This document shows, one piece after another, positions 43,152 through 57,350 of a stretch of 64,000 nucleotides of DNA. The stretch's first letter is position 1, and each line of letters opens with the position of its first letter. Source of the stretch: Piromyces finnis (Eukaryota > Neocallimastigomycota > Neocallimastigomycetes > Neocallimastigales > Neocallimastigaceae); the NCBI GenBank assembly GCA_002104945.1, contig MCFH01000028.1:611935-675934 (forward strand), in the 5' to 3' direction. Both the position numbers and the translations under genes were made by a program. The notes beneath the pieces are model-generated. The model made no database searches and was not told the origin of the DNA. It worked only from the letters and a program-made list of their open reading frames with translations.

Positions 43152-45792
43152 AAGACTAGTTAATTTATTTCATAAAAATAGATGGGATAATATTTTGAAT
43201 ATTCATATAAATATTTATTAATATATAAAAAAAATTTAAAATTTATTTACCTTGTATATTGCTCAATAATTTTCTTTTCTACATTTTCATCATCACCAAG
43301 AAGATTTTTAAAGTCTGGCTTATTACGATTAATCATTAAATAAAACATAAATAAGGAATCTTCATCCCATTCAATATTAACTTCAGGTTTCTGAAGAATC
43401 TCTGAAAAAGTTTCATCATTCATAATCTTTTCAAAACTTATAATATGACTGTCTTCTAATAATTCTTTAAGTTTACTTTCAACCAAGATTCTAGCTTCTC
43501 TTAATAATTTTAATTGTCCTAAAAAAAGGTCATAATAAAACATATTAAAGAAAAAAATATTTAATAAAGAGAAAACAAAATAAAATGTTAAATATATATA
43601 TATAAATGAAATTCAAATGAAAATAAATATTATAATTATTGTATAAATATATCTATTTAATTATATTTCATTACCTTCTCTATAGATAGTGGCCATTGGA
43701 TTGGCTTTAATATTTGGATATTTTTTAATGTTAATCTTACGAGAATTTACAATTTTATTTTCTTTAGTTTGCAATAAATGTTTTAAGGTAGTAAGCATTA
43801 CAACTTCATTTCTTAAAGATATTCTTTCCATAATTACGGTTTTACGTGCTTCAGGTAATTCTTCTTCAGTAATGCTATTTATCTTTTTTTCGTAATTTAT
43901 TAATTCCCATTCATTCATAACTAAAACTCGTACCATATTTAATAATTTATCGGATAATTTTTTTTCAACTAAAATATCTCTTGCATGGAGAAAATGTAAT
44001 AAAAAAATATTATCAAGTTTCTCTAAAATTTTTGATTTACGATCAACTAATGGATCCATACCAGTATTCACTTTTACACGGCAATAATCATCAGGGTTAT
44101 TTTCTATACAGAAACCATAACCCATTAAAAATTCCTATTAAAACAATAATGTACATGCAATTTTTAGTTAAACACCAATATTTTTTTGCTAATTTTTAAA
44201 TAATAATTATAAAAAAAAGTTTAAAAAAAGTTTATTATTCCCCCTTTTCTTTTATTCTTATTCTATGTACCTCATTTCCTTTTGGACCATAGTTATTAAA
44301 ACATTCAGTTTCTGCTTTTAAATCTTCATCAGTAATGAAATGAACCATACCATTTTCAACTTTCCATGTAATTTTCTGACCACGACGATGATTTAACATA
44401 TCAATACCTGGCCATAAACAGAAATTACATTTTTCGACTTCTGGATTACCAATCGAAAATTCTTCTTTTGCATTAATTTTTATCATATCTTTAATAGATG
44501 TTTTTTCATCAGGATTGTTGTTATCATTATTATTATCTTTGTCTTTTTTGGTTCTAGTAGCACGACTTGGAAAACCACGACTATAAATTGAAGAATAAGC
44601 CCATAAAAAGTTTTTCCTTATTAAAGAAATTGATGATATTTTATTTTTAATTTTTTTTTTGATATTAAAAATTTTTTGTTGAAGAAATTGAATATTTATT
44701 ATCATATAATTAATAAACATTGATATATTTTAAATTATTATTATTATTTTTTATTATACAATTAATGTACATATACAATTAATATATACAATTTTTAATT
44801 TTAATTTCATAAAATTATTGTATAAAAATAAACTAAATAATAATTACCAGTTTAAAGCATTTGATGATTCAAATAAATTAGTGTTTTTACAAGCTTCTTC
44901 AATTACATTATATTCTGATTTTAATATCTTTTTTCTTTCTGTAATGTAATAGGCAAGGTTAGTTTCATCTAATTCAAGTTGAATTTGTTCTTCGGTCCAC
45001 CATATAGGATCATCATATTCCTCGGGAAGAGTCCATAAATATCTACTGAATGGTGACTTTTCTTTTGTTTCAAATTTTTCATAAATAAGAAATGAACATA
45101 AATAAATACGTCCTGAAAGTGTTAAATCTTTAACTTCATTAGGTTGGTTTTCTAAATATTTTGTAATTGTACGACCGATAATAGAATCTTCAGCTTTTTC
45201 TTGAGTAATAATTAAAGATTGAGGTATAGAAGCGATTGTTTCCCCAGATTTAAGGTCTTTCTTTAATACTGCATATCTATTAACTAGTTTTATTCCAAGG
45301 CATATTTAAAATTGAAAATATTATACCATTATATATGTTATATATAATTTTTTTTTAAGTAATTCATTTTTTTAGCAATTTTTATTAAAAAATTCATTCA
45401 ATTAATTTAATATATATATTTTATTTTAAACAAAATTTAAATAATTTATGAATAAATGTTATATTGTTATTATAATAATAAGTTGACATTTGAATTTAGA
45501 ATTTAATTTTACATTTATAAAGGATTTAAAAAAATATACAATTATATAAAAATTTAAATTCAATTTTCATAAAATAAAAATAAATATAATTGATATAAAA
45601 GTATTCATATTTATACATACATTCTGTTAGATATTTTAAATATATATTTTCCATATGAGCTCCATTTTCGTTTAACCAGGTTAAAAATGCATTAATATCA
45701 GCTAAATTGTTAACATCACACTTTTGAATTTTAGTTTTATTTTTTTGGTCAGAAGTTTCTGTTACTTCTGAAATTTCTCTTTTATTACTCAT
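42897..45792 (-). CDS. SET-domain protein lysine methyltransferase, SETD3/LSMT-like, 6 exons
   Basis: Exons: 45621-45792, 44848-about 45283, 44271-44616, 43675-44134, 43251-43518 and 42897-43080. After a short charged N-terminus the split SET domain begins (NRYAVLKKDLKSGETIASIP). It continues through a long insert typical of the LSMT/SETD3 group (NWKNFLWAYSSIYSRGFP) to the core: WPGIDMLNHRRG, ECFNNYGPKGNE and, after an intron, EFLMGYGFCIENNPDDYC. These are the SAM- and substrate-binding NH and YG motifs. The C-terminal half resembles the RuBisCO LSMT substrate-binding domain (LRNEVVMLTTLKHLL and following). Family enzymes methylate Lys or, in SETD3, His of actin; the target here is unknown. 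The acceptor of exon 2 is uncertain because no AG lies just before the expected homology start. Confidence 0.85.
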
Positions 45793-45957
45793 TTTATTTA
45801 TTTATTTACTAACTATTTATGAGTGATAATATATATTATAAAATACTTAATAAGAGGCTTTTTTTTTTTTTGTCTAAAAGTATTACACTTTAAAAAGATA
45901 ATTATAACTCAACCTTTTTTTATACTTTTTAAATTTCAAAAAAAAAAAAAAAAAATC

Positions 45958-45990
<33 letters not shown>

Positions 45991-46382
45991 ATTTATTAGC
46001 CAATAAAAATTCAGTTTATAATTTAATTAATTCTAATTAAAAATAAAATAAAATTTTGTTTTTATGGATTATTTATATACAAAAATTATAATTTCTAATA
46101 AAAGATTTTTTTTATTCTATATAGAGATATAGAGATGCTTAAGGATGAATATATATAATAGATATAATAGGTATTATAAAATTTTATAATTTTATTTTTA
46201 TAATTTAATTTATTTTCTTTATTTGTCTGATAAAAGTAATAGTCACTTATACATTAATATATATTAATTAGTAGTTAAAATTAAATAATAATAATAAATA
46301 ATTATTAATTTTTTTTTTAAATTTATTATACTTTGTATACTTCATAAATTTTTTTAATTTTTTAGATTTTTTCATTTTTCAT
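45793..46382 (+). other. Spacer: SET promoter and DNAI3 3' region
   Basis: It has homopolymer runs (A about 45940-45983) and no exon. Both neighbours are on the minus strand, so it holds the SET gene promoter and the DNAI3 3' end. Confidence 0.5.
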
Positions 46383-47271
46383 TTATGCTATAACATCATC
46401 TTCTTCTTTCTTGGGTGGTTTAGCATCATTTTCATCATCTGATAAAATCATATTTTCTGAATCTTTATTAATATTTTTTTCAATTTCTTTAAATTCTTCT
46501 TCCATTTTTAAAGCTTCCTTTTCTTCTTCATTTTCTTCTTCTCCTTCTGGTGTCTCTTGGACTTCTTGAGGTTGTCCTTGAGTACCTTGAGCGGCGGCTT
46601 CACCTGTAGCTGCTGGTTCTGTCTTAACCTATAAAGTATTAAAATAAAAATTAATAATTAAAACATTTATTATATATATACAGAATATATTATTTAATGC
46701 TTTTACCTCTGTATGTTCAATATCATATATGTCCTTTTCTTTTGCTCTAACAGTCTTTCTTTCCGTAATGTATTTAAGTCTCTTTTCTTCTCTTTCAAAG
46801 AAATTTTTCATTAAACTTTTCTAATAATATATTATTTAATATATTATATATATATTTAATATTTTTTTTTTTTAAATTTTTTTTTATAATTATATTTTTT
46901 TAAAAAAAATACAAACTTCATTTCTTTTTATTTTGGTCAAGTTTTTAGGTATTTCAATAACATGGAGAGTACCTTCATCATCACCACTAGCTAAAAATTG
47001 TCTATTGGTTCTATTTTTATCTATAAATTTTTCAATATATTAAATTTTTAATTTTAATAAAAATAAATAAAAAAAAAAAAAATATTATTTTTTTCTTTTT
47101 TAAAATAAAATACTTTTGTATTGATGAATTGTTAGGAAAGTAACCCCGGTACTTGAAATATTTTGACATGAGGTTGTTGCATTGGATCTAATTTAATTTT
47201 ATATATAGTTTTATTTTATAGTTTTATTATATATATATTAATATTTTATGTAGTAAATAATATAAAAATAT

Positions 47272-47318
<47 letters not shown>

Positions 47319-47937
47319 TCAAACTACCTATCAATTAAATCCCAAATTTCAATAGTTCCATCTCTTTTTCCAATAAAGAATACACCTGGTCTAGTTGGAC
47401 TCCATTCTCCGGATGTTAAATTTACGTTCGATAATGGTGAAATTAATAAAGGACCATCCTTAATATGTAAAAAAATATTTATTATATAATAAATAAAAAA
47501 TAGAAACAACAAAAACATTATTTATTATTTTAATTAAATTCTTAATAAATTTAAAATAATATAATAAAATATAATAACTTACAGCAACTCCTTCTTTCCA
47601 TATTCTAAAACCTTTTCCTCCAACACTTAATATAATTGTTGGGAAGAAAGGAGATCTCTTTATATCACAAATTGGACCATAATGTCCATCAAATACATTT
47701 TCAATTACAGAAGCTTTATATATAAATGTTGAATATATTAATGAGATTTAAATATTTGAAATTTAACTAACTATTTTCTTATATATAAATATAAAAACTG
47801 TAATTACAAGATCCTTTTTCTTCTACAGTTTCTGATGATAGCCAATTAGCATATATTAAATCACCATCCTTTATTTTTTAATTTTTTTTTAAAAAATGTA
47901 TACATATTTAATATATTTTTTCATCATCATCATCATC

Positions 47938-47970
<33 letters not shown>

Positions 47971-50748
47971 TATATATGTTTACCTCAGTTCCACAAAAGA
48001 ATTTACATAATTTTTTTTTATCAATTTCAAAGTTACTTCCATTCTCTTTATCCGATGTTTTATCACTAAATTTTAAACTTTTACCTATTAATATTAATAT
48101 ATATTATATAGCATATTATATAAGAATTATAAGAACATCAAATAATTTTAATCAATAACTTTATTTTAAAAAATATATTTTTTTATTTTCATTCATTCTT
48201 TTACTCTAATGCTTATATGTTACCTTTATCTTTCTTTTTATCTGCTTCATAAATTAATGATCTTTGTATATTAATACACATTATACCATAATCATAAGTA
48301 TTATCCAATGAACTTATTGCTATCTAATAATATTATATATTATATACATTAAAAAAAGTTAGTTTAAGAATTTTACTTTTTTTCAATAGATATTATTATT
48401 TAAATTTGAAAATAATTAAATATTTTAGTAATATCGACTTACTTTTAAAAATGGTCTCCATGTAAGGTCTAACATTTTTATTTCCTTTTTATAACGTAAA
48501 TCCCAGAAATAAATTTGTCCGTCGAGTGAACCTGTTATTAATTGATTAACTTCACCACATGGTTCATCTAATATTTCACCACTATTAGATATCTGCATTA
48601 AGTTTAATGAATATTACAGTTTAAAAATGAGGATATTTTCATTATTTAAAATTATATATTGTATAAAAAACAAAGTTATATAGAATATAGAGAGAATTAA
48701 TATTTTTAAACATTTTAATAAAAAATATATGGCAATTTGAGTATCATTATATAATAATAATATATATATTTATCTTACTTCCATATGTTTTGGTAACCAT
48801 TGTAATGTAGATATTGTCATTTTATGACTATGTTCAATGGAAGAAACGACCATATATTTAATGATTGGTGTTTCTGTTGTTTTTTCTTTTGATGATTTTA
48901 GAGTACTGGCTAAATTAAATTTACTTTTACGAGACAATTTTAATTTTTCTTGATATTCGGAAATATCCCAAAGGACAACTTGTCCATTAATACAACCACC
49001 TGCAATAATATTAGTATTTTGTGGATTAAATTGAAAAGACATTATATCATCAGGTGCTTCTAATAATAACAAAGGATGAATAGGATCAAATAAACTCCAT
49101 ATTAATATTAATGAATCTTTTAGTTTAACATTTAAACCAGTTGCAGCTCTTTCATCAAATGTCAAATTCCTAACACATGATACACCTAATATTCCCATTT
49201 GAACTGGATGCCAATCAATACAAATCACTGGTCTATCTTTACTATGTTGTAAATCAGTAAAAGATTGATATTCTTGTAAATTTATATGCATATTATGTTC
49301 AATATTCATTTCTTCGTCACCTAAATCCATAAACTCATCTATAAAAATATTTATTAAAGAATTTTCTTGCATAGCCTTTTCAATATTATATATATTTTTT
49401 TTAACAAAACTAGATAACTCCTCTGAATTTCTAATAGCTTCTATATCCTTTGCATCATAATTACGTGGTTCGTATTGAACAGCAGAATTTACAGGTCTAT
49501 ACCAATCTACTTGTGTGAAATCATCAACTACTTCTGGGATTGCTTGAACACCTTTATTAATCTGTAAACATTCTATTTCTTCAATATTTGAATCTTTAAA
49601 TGATTTATATTCGAAATAAGTATCATTGGCATCTCTATCTCCAAATCGACATGGTTTCGAGAATTCTATTAATTTTTTAGAAATTTCAACATGGATATAA
49701 TCTCTATTTAGTATAACTTTTTCAATATCTATTTCATTTTCACTTCCTAAAGAAATCCATTCGGCTGGTCTTTCCTTTTTTTTCATTTGTTCATTTTCTT
49801 GCTCCGGTTGAACTGGATGTAATATTAAATCTATGGCCTCTTGAGTAACGCATACAAAATAATTTTGACCATAATAATAATTTGGATCATAAACTACTAA
49901 GATTTCCTCTAATGGACTTTCCTTTTTTTTTTTTTTTTTTAATTACAATATAATATCCCCCAAAATTTTTTTATATTAATAAATAAATAAATATATAAAT
50001 AAATAGGTATATATATAGATAAATATGAAATAAATAATAAGAAAAGATAGAATAATATTAGCATTATAAAGGTTGGTATATCATATTTTTATAAACATAT
50101 GTATATATATTATAATTCAATATTTTAGATAAACAATTAATTTAATATAAAATATATGCATATAAATTATATATTTATATTCATATAAAAGTAATTCCAA
50201 ATTGATAACTTTTAAATATATATTTACAATAATAGCTTGCTTTATAACAGAAAAATCAGAAATTGAAGCTCTAGCTATAATATCGGATTGTATATCCACT
50301 TTTGGAATTAATTTTACTGGGTTTTCTTCAGTGATATCTATACTTGGTTGTAATTTAAAAATATTTTGTGTCATACTTGTTAAAAATAAGGGTAAAAGAC
50401 CATCTGGAGCTTTATGAGCTTCAGGGATTTCTTCATTATTTTCTTTGTTTTCTTCATTAATCGGTGGTGTCTCTTCATGTTTTTTTTCACTTTTAGTTTC
50501 TTTATTAATATTTTTTTTAAAATATTTGTATGAAAATGTTAATTTACTCTTTTTTTTTTTTAATTTAAAAGGAATATAAATGAGTAATAACAATTATATG
50601 AAACATATATTTCTTTACTAAAAATTACATCATTGTATCATAAATAATTATACTATTAAGATAATAAAATTCTTTAAAATGAAATAAAATATAATAATAA
50701 TAATAATATAATACCTTTAGTCTTCTTTTTTGTAGACTTTTTTTCCAT
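46383..50748 (-). CDS. DNAI3: Axonemal dynein intermediate chain, DNAI3/WDR63 (IC140) type, about 13 exons
   Basis: ATG 50746-50748 opens a Lys-rich N-terminus. The next exon (about 50230-50510) has GLLPLFLTSMTQNIFKLQ, diagnostic of the family. The large exon (about 48775-49930) contains YDPNYYYGQNYFVCVTQEA, DWYRPVNSAVQYEPRNYD and QEYQSFTDLQHSKDRPVIC. It ends with the first WD repeats, PDDIMSFQFNPQNTNIIAGG and NGQVVLWDI. Further WD repeats are in small exons: ITGSLDGQIYFWDLRY (about 48520), SPFFPTIILSVGGKGFRIW (about 47650), RPGVFFIGKRDGTIEIWDL (about 47360) and FLASGDDEGTLHVIEIP (about 46960). The tail is Glu-rich with PPKKEEDDVIA before TAA 46383-46385. DNAI3 is an intermediate chain of inner-arm dynein I1/f and controls flagellar waveform in the axoneme. 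Several exon edges are approximate. Confidence 0.88.
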
Positions 50749-51589
50749 TTTATTTATTATAAATTAATATTAAAAAGAAAAGTTTTTCAAGTTTCACAAT
50801 TAAATATTCAGTTATTTTCTTTCTTTTTTTTTTTTTTTATAAAAAAAGATAAAATTAATTTAATATATTTCTTTTTATTATTAATTAAATAAATAATTTA
50901 ATTAAAAATTTTAATTTGTGAAAATTTTTAATAATATAATTTAAACTTTTTTTTAAAAAAGATATTGAACTTTTGGTTAAAAATTGAATATTGAATAATT
51001 ATTATGATTAATATTAAAAGATTTCCTATATTTAAGAATAAAAACAAATGCTAATTATTATATTATAAACCAACCAATAACTATAAAATTAATAATATTA
51101 TACGTGTTAATACATAGAATTGATTATATGCTGTATTAAAAAAGATATTATAAATGTAATGCATATTATATATATATAATAATACTATCCTTTTTTACTA
51201 AATAATATTATCTTTCTTTTCTTTTCATACACAATAATATAATAGCTTTTTTTAATAATAAAAATTTTACTTTTATTGTTTTTATTTTATTTTCTACTAT
51301 TCTTTTTTCTCTATTCTTTTTATACTATTTCTACTTGTCATTTAATACTAATCATTATTAAATAAATATTAAATATAAAATGGGAGTAAAAAAAAAAAAA
51401 AAAAGACATAGAATTAATGCTTTTAAATAAATAAATTAGTATATTATATATATATTTTTCATTATATAATTTAACATTTAGAACAAAAAACTTTTTTATA
51501 CAATCTATAAATTTCTTAAATATAAAAAAAAAATTATTTAAGGAAAAAATATTTATTTCATTTTTAAATTATAAAATTATTCATTTAGC
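50749..51589 (+). other. Spacer: DNAI3 promoter and DHHC gene 3' region
   Basis: AT-rich with long A/T runs and no exon supported. Confidence 0.5.
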
Positions 51590-53598
51590 TTATATATTTT
51601 TATCTTTTGAAATATAATCATCCATTTCATTTTCCAGTATTTCTTCATTATATTCATCAATAGCATCCGCTTCATCAGACCATAAATCACTTGAATCTAC
51701 TTCCCGAACCCTGTTAGGTATGTAAGTTTCTTCATACATATGATGATTATTTAAATATTCATCTTCTAGATCATAATCTGTATCATATTCTGAAGTAATT
51801 GACATTGTTTCAGTACCTGAGCTTTCTTCATCATCTGTATTAGAATCAGAATTATCATCATCATCTTCTAAAACCTTTGTTATTGAAATTACCTTTCTAT
51901 TTGCTGGGAAGTTCATTGGTCCATTATTATTATAGATATTTTCTTTGAAATTATTGTTGATAGAACCATCATTATGTTGTTCTTGTTCCTGTTGTTGCTG
52001 TAACAAAAGTCTCTGTTGTTTTCTTCTTTCTCTTTCTTCATCTCTTTTAAGTGCTCTCATAACCATTTTTTCTCTATCTTCTTCAGTAGTTGTTTTTACT
52101 ACATAACCCTCACTATCTCTACGAACATGGCGACTACTTCTAACATTAAAATTTCTTGTGCCATGTCTAGAATTATCAAGTTGATTTTCAAGATCTTCTT
52201 TTTTCATTCTTTTGTATTGATAGTATTCTTTTGGTGGCCAATAAATTAAATATTCATTATTACTATTGGGTTCACAATTTCCTTTAATTTTAAAATTTAT
52301 ACCATCACCTGACCCTCTACCATTTAATAACCATTTGAAAATATTACTACCATAAATATCTTTCATATTCTCTAACCATCCATAATTATATGGATATTTA
52401 ATATTTGGTACTTCACCCTTTTCAATTAATACCTGTATCTTTTTATTTTCTCTGTCTTCAATTGTACTAGTATTACTTGTAGCATACATTACTTGGAATG
52501 CAAAAAGTGGTGCAACTAAAAAAATAACAATAAAAAGCATAATTAAATCTATCACAATAAATATCATTTCTCTTTTGAGTATTAATGGGTATGGCTTTGT
52601 ATTTTCTTCTTCTATACTATGATAAGCATGATATGAATATGAATGTTTATTTTGATAATCAATGACGTTTAAAATACGTTTTCCCATTAAAATTAAATTA
52701 TATAAACAAAGAAAAGTTACATAGAATAAAAATCTACCGAAATAGGCAACATTGTTATATCCAACACAATTTGCAACCCATGGACCTTTAATAATTATAT
52801 GAAAAATAAAAATAAAAATAAATTTATATATATATTAAATATAATGAAAATATATCTTTAATAGAATATAATAATATAGAAATGATAATATAATAAAAAT
52901 ATGTGATTTTAAGATGATTTTTTTTTTTTTAATTTATAATGAAAAAAGATTAATACTACATCACATCTTATTAATTAGTACTTTTTTTTTTTTTTTTTTT
53001 TTCTTTTTTTTTCTATTAATATTTTATTAGAAAGTCATTTTTTAAAAAATTAAAAATATTTCAATATGAAAATAAATGAATAAATAAATAAAAAGAGTTA
53101 ATTTTACTTACAATGATGATCCATTCTTAATACACAACGTTGACAAATACTACAGTGATGAGTTCTTGCTGGTTTATAGCAATTACATTTATCACATTTT
53201 AAGGGTGTATATCCTTTTAATTGATTACCTATAAATTTTCTATTTCTTAATTGATTTAATGGTATATCATCTTCTTCTATTTTCTTTTTATTTTTATCCT
53301 TTTTTTTCTCTAATTTTGTTTTTTTTTTAGTTAGATGTATAGATTTACTAAATTCTTCTGGTACATTGCCTGGATTCATAAACATTGTAATAAAGTAATT
53401 TGCATATAACAGAAACAACATTACATTATATGGTAATAAATATTTTATAATTTCAGACTTTCCATAGTATGATAACCAGGGATAAAAAATTTCGATTTGT
53501 GTGGTTGTTGAAATGAAAATTATAACAGCTATAGCACCAAGTGCTACTAAATTTTCATTTTTAAATTTTCTTTTTAATATTTCTTTTATATTCGTCAT
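51590..53598 (-). CDS. DHHC palmitoyltransferase (PFA4-like), 2 exons
   Basis: Exon 1 is 53112-53598 and exon 2 51590-52785, with intron donor GTAAGT inside the catalytic motif. Two N-terminal membrane segments (about residues 18-35 and 55-75) precede a Lys-rich cytosolic loop. The Cys-rich domain reads [21 protein letters not shown] and RMDHHC, joined across the intron to [11 protein letters not shown], giving the DHHC-P active site. Two more membrane segments follow ([18 protein letters not shown] and [20 protein letters not shown]). A long acidic, Ser/Asp-rich cytosolic tail with a polyQ-like patch ends the protein. Such enzymes attach palmitate to Cys of membrane proteins; PFA4 acts in the ER on chitin synthase. 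Assignment to PFA4 rests on layout only. Confidence 0.88.
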
Positions 53599-53687
53599 TA
53601 TTTATTAAATACAGGAGAAATCGAACACAACTAAAGTTTACTTTCAACCACTTAATATATTATTCTTACTATTATTGAAATGTTTTA

Positions 53688-53720
<33 letters not shown>

Positions 53721-55609
53721 ACTAATTAATTATTAATAAATTTCATATGGCAATTTAATAAATAAATGATAGTAATTATTATTAAATTTCTTTATAATAC
53801 TTTTATAATTGCTTATTTGTTTTTAATTATTATAGAATAATTATGATTAATATAATATTCTATTTATTGACTATTTTTTTTTAATAATGCTTTTTTTTTT
53901 CTGTTTAAAAAAAAAAACTATGTATATATATAAAATATAATCTGATTAATCTTTTATATAATAAATAATTTAAATTATAATTTTCACAAGCTACCAATAT
54001 ATATATATATATATATATATAGATATATATAAAATAGAAACTAAAAAATAATATAATTATATATATTAATATATATTAAAAAAGAAATATTGTATTAAAA
54101 TTACAAATACATTTATATCAAATAAATATGTATTATGGTAATAATATTAAAAAAAAGAAATATTATTATTGATATTATTAATATATATATATATAGAATA
54201 ATTAAAGTGCTCATTATTCAAGCAACTGTTACTATAAATTTAAAGATATCTATATAAGTAGATGGATAAATAAACAAAATAATAAAATCAACCTATTCTG
54301 TCCATATTTTTATAATTAAATGTATTTTGTGTATTTTGTAGCTTTTACAGAAAATTTTTTAAAAACAATTTTAATAAATTTAATTAAATCTGTCAATTTT
54401 TGTATATAAAATATCCATTATATATATTTCGGTAATAATATATTAATATTTAATTATTAATATATACAAATATATTAATTTTACATATTAGGAAAAGTAT
54501 AGTATGACAAATGTTAATAATATAATATTAATATTTATAAATTTATGTGGATGCAGTAGTTACAGGTTCTTAAAAACAGTATTATTCAACTATATTATTT
54601 ATATATATATTTATACTATAATACTTAATAAATAATTTATCGTAACTACATAAAGATTTCATTAAGACTATAGAGTCAGTAATAGAGTAGATATAATGCA
54701 TTCATTTTTACTTATGTGTTATATAATAATATGCAATTTAAATCTTTAACAAACAATTAAATATGAATCTATTAATATAACGTTATGGACCAAATGAAAT
54801 CTTAATGTTATATATTTAGAATCTATCTTCCAAAGACTAATACTACTCAATACTCAAAATTACAAATAATACAATTTATTATAAATAATATCTACTATGA
54901 ACATGGATTATATTTTCATTTAAATATTCGAGTAATAATTCTTTAAAGACCTTCAAATACCTTCACTATACATAATACAAAATAATTAATTATATAATAA
55001 AATATAAATTATTAAATAAATATTAAATATCAGATTATAACCCTTTACATTTCTTATATTTTCACATTAATTATTTTTTTTATAGGAATTGTTTGAATCC
55101 TATCTTATGGCAAAATCATTAAATAAAAATTTTAAATATTTCACCATCTTTTAAAATCCATAATTCTTATCCCACTGGTCCGTTATCCCTTATTTTTTCC
55201 TTTTATTTTTAATTAAAAAAATAAAAAAAAATAAAAGATGCACATACTGACTACATGCAACAATGGTTCGGTAATAAAAAAAATTAAATTACACTAGTGA
55301 AGTAGAAATAATAAAATAGGATTAATCCAAAACTATTTTAATAAAAAAAAGATGGATCGATTTACTATTAATTTGATTGGATAATTAATTAATCATTAAA
55401 TTTTAAATTCAATGTAGTATGTATAAAAATTATTGTAAAATACATTAAATATAATTACACTTTAAATACATTATATTTAATATAATGTATTTAAAGTGTA
55501 AAACAAAAAACTATTCATATCATATTCATAGTAACAATAAAAACAATAGGTTTTATTAACTTATTTTAATATTAGAAGAAGAGTTGAATGTATTCATATT
55601 TTTTTTTAG
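53599..55609 (+). other. 2-kb AT-rich intergenic region between divergent genes, with long palindrome
   Basis: It contains TA microsatellites (53998-54022) and a T26 run near 53693. No exon is supported. The DHHC gene promoter lies at its left, and the lost 5' end of the GST pseudogene would be at its right. Confidence 0.5.
55455..55501. repeat. Perfect palindrome, 22-bp arms with 3-nt spacer
   Basis: Arms begin TTACACTTTAAATACATT and are exactly complementary, separated by TTA. The length and perfection exceed what AT richness alone readily gives. Confidence 0.9.
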
Positions 55610-56842
55610 AAAATGCTTAAATTGAATATGAATGTAAAGAAATTCCTTCATTAGATTATTGGGTTAAGAATGAAAAACCAAATAGGTATTTAAAAAGAAA
55701 AAAACTTAATTCATTAAATATTGTATTATATCAATTAAATTAATATTATTTATTGTTGCCTATATATTTTTTTTCTTTTTGGAAATTATTATATCAGAGA
55801 TAAATATCCATCTTATCAAGTTTCAGTTGAATCAATGGATGGAAAATTTATTGCTCAACAGTAATTTATCCTTTATGTTTTAATTAACCCATTATATATA
55901 TATATATATAATAGGTTAACTCTAAAATTTAAAACATTTGTAAATTTAATAGAGATGCTATTTTAAGAACTTTTGCAAGTGCAAAAGGTATAAAATATAT
56001 GTAATAAGGATTAAGTATTTTTAAATATAATAAAATATCAATATTTTTATTATATTTTATTTTATTTGTATAAAAAATTAATGAAAGGATATTATGGTAA
56101 AAATGAAGAAGAACAATCAAAAATTGGTATGATGACTGGTGGAGTCGAAGATGCCAGAATTTAATATTCAAATATAGTTTATTCACAAAATTTTGAAGAT
56201 AAATATACCATAAAATTCTTTATTTTATGGTATATAAAAGAATTTTATTTTATTTCATATTATTTCCTCCATTTTCATATATATATTATCATTTACTTAA
56301 TGTTTAAACTAAAAAGGATAAATTCATGGAACAAGATTTTGAAAAAATGCTATTTTGGAGGACCCGAAATTCGGCCTTCTCCAAACTTACGCATCTTTCC
56401 TAAATCATCGATAAATGGCATAAATGGGCTGATAGATAGTTATTCTTTATTGATAAATTATTAAATGAAAATAATGAAGGCTAATATTATGTTGCTAGTA
56501 AAAAGGTATTATTCTATTACTTATTTATATTTATTTTTGCTATTATTATATATTGTGTTGTTTCTGTATTCCTAAATTTTAACCTTTATTATTTTTTTAA
56601 AATATTAAAATGACCATATATATATTTTTCTTTATTTGAAATGTTAACTAATTTAACTTATTTAAACGGTTTATGCTTAGAAAAATATCCTTTACTTCAA
56701 GTTTATTTGAAAAAAATTTCTGAAGGACCAAACATTAAAAAATAATGTGAGTCAGATATATGTTATGAAAAAGTTAATGTCAATGATAATGGTACCGCTC
56801 TAAATAACAATAATACTAAAAAAAAAAAAATAAATAAATAAA
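55610..56842 (+). pseudogene. Glutathione S-transferase pseudogene, 5' end missing, TAA/TAG in frame
   Basis: Exon-like blocks in phase: 55610-55685, 55798-55860, 55953-55987, 56088-about 56205, 56317-56505 and about 56644-56842. The reading follows a sigma-like GST: IEYECKEIPSLDYWVK; SVESMDGKFIAQQ then DAILRTFASAKG (the glutathione-binding SNAIL-like block, here QQDAI); YYGKNEEEQSKIGMM; GVEDARI and YSNIVYSQNFED; and CLEKYPLLQVYLKKISEGPN. The N-terminal strand with the catalytic Tyr is absent. In-frame stops are TAA 55618, TAA 56162, TAA 56401, TAG 56437, TAA 56482 and TAA 56743; no TGA falls in frame within these blocks. The donor after the fourth block and the acceptor before the last are not GT/AG, which favours a decayed gene. 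Confidence 0.7.
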
Positions 56843-56992
56843 TTGGTTAGTTTTATGTAGTGTTAATACTTTTAAAAATATTATGTTATTGTCATTTAAT
56901 TTATTGGTATTGTTATTGAATATATACATTAGGAAAATATAAACATCAGCAAAAAAAAAAAAAAGGGACATTAAAAGAAATGTAATATTTCC

Positions 56993-57066
<74 letters not shown>

Positions 57067-57350
57067 TAAAAAATTAAAATAAAGTACAAAAATCTAAAAT
57101 GATATTAAAATAATTTTTATGTGTAAAACTTTAATAATTTTAATTTTTTATCCTTTAAATGTAAACAATTTAAATTTCGAAAATTTTTTTAAAAAAAAAT
57201 ATAATAAATTTATTAATATATAAAAAGATTATATATCTTATTATAATTAATTAAATTAATAATTAAAAATATATATATTTTAAAAAAATCTCTTAATACC
57301 TTTAAATATATATATATATATAATAATAATAATACTAATAATTTAAAAGT
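56843..57350 (+). repeat. Spacer with (AAT)n microsatellite, DNAI1 promoter region
   Basis: An uninterrupted AAT repeat of about 22 units lies at 56994-57062. The rest is AT-rich sequence without an exon and should include the DNAI1 promoter. Confidence 0.7.
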
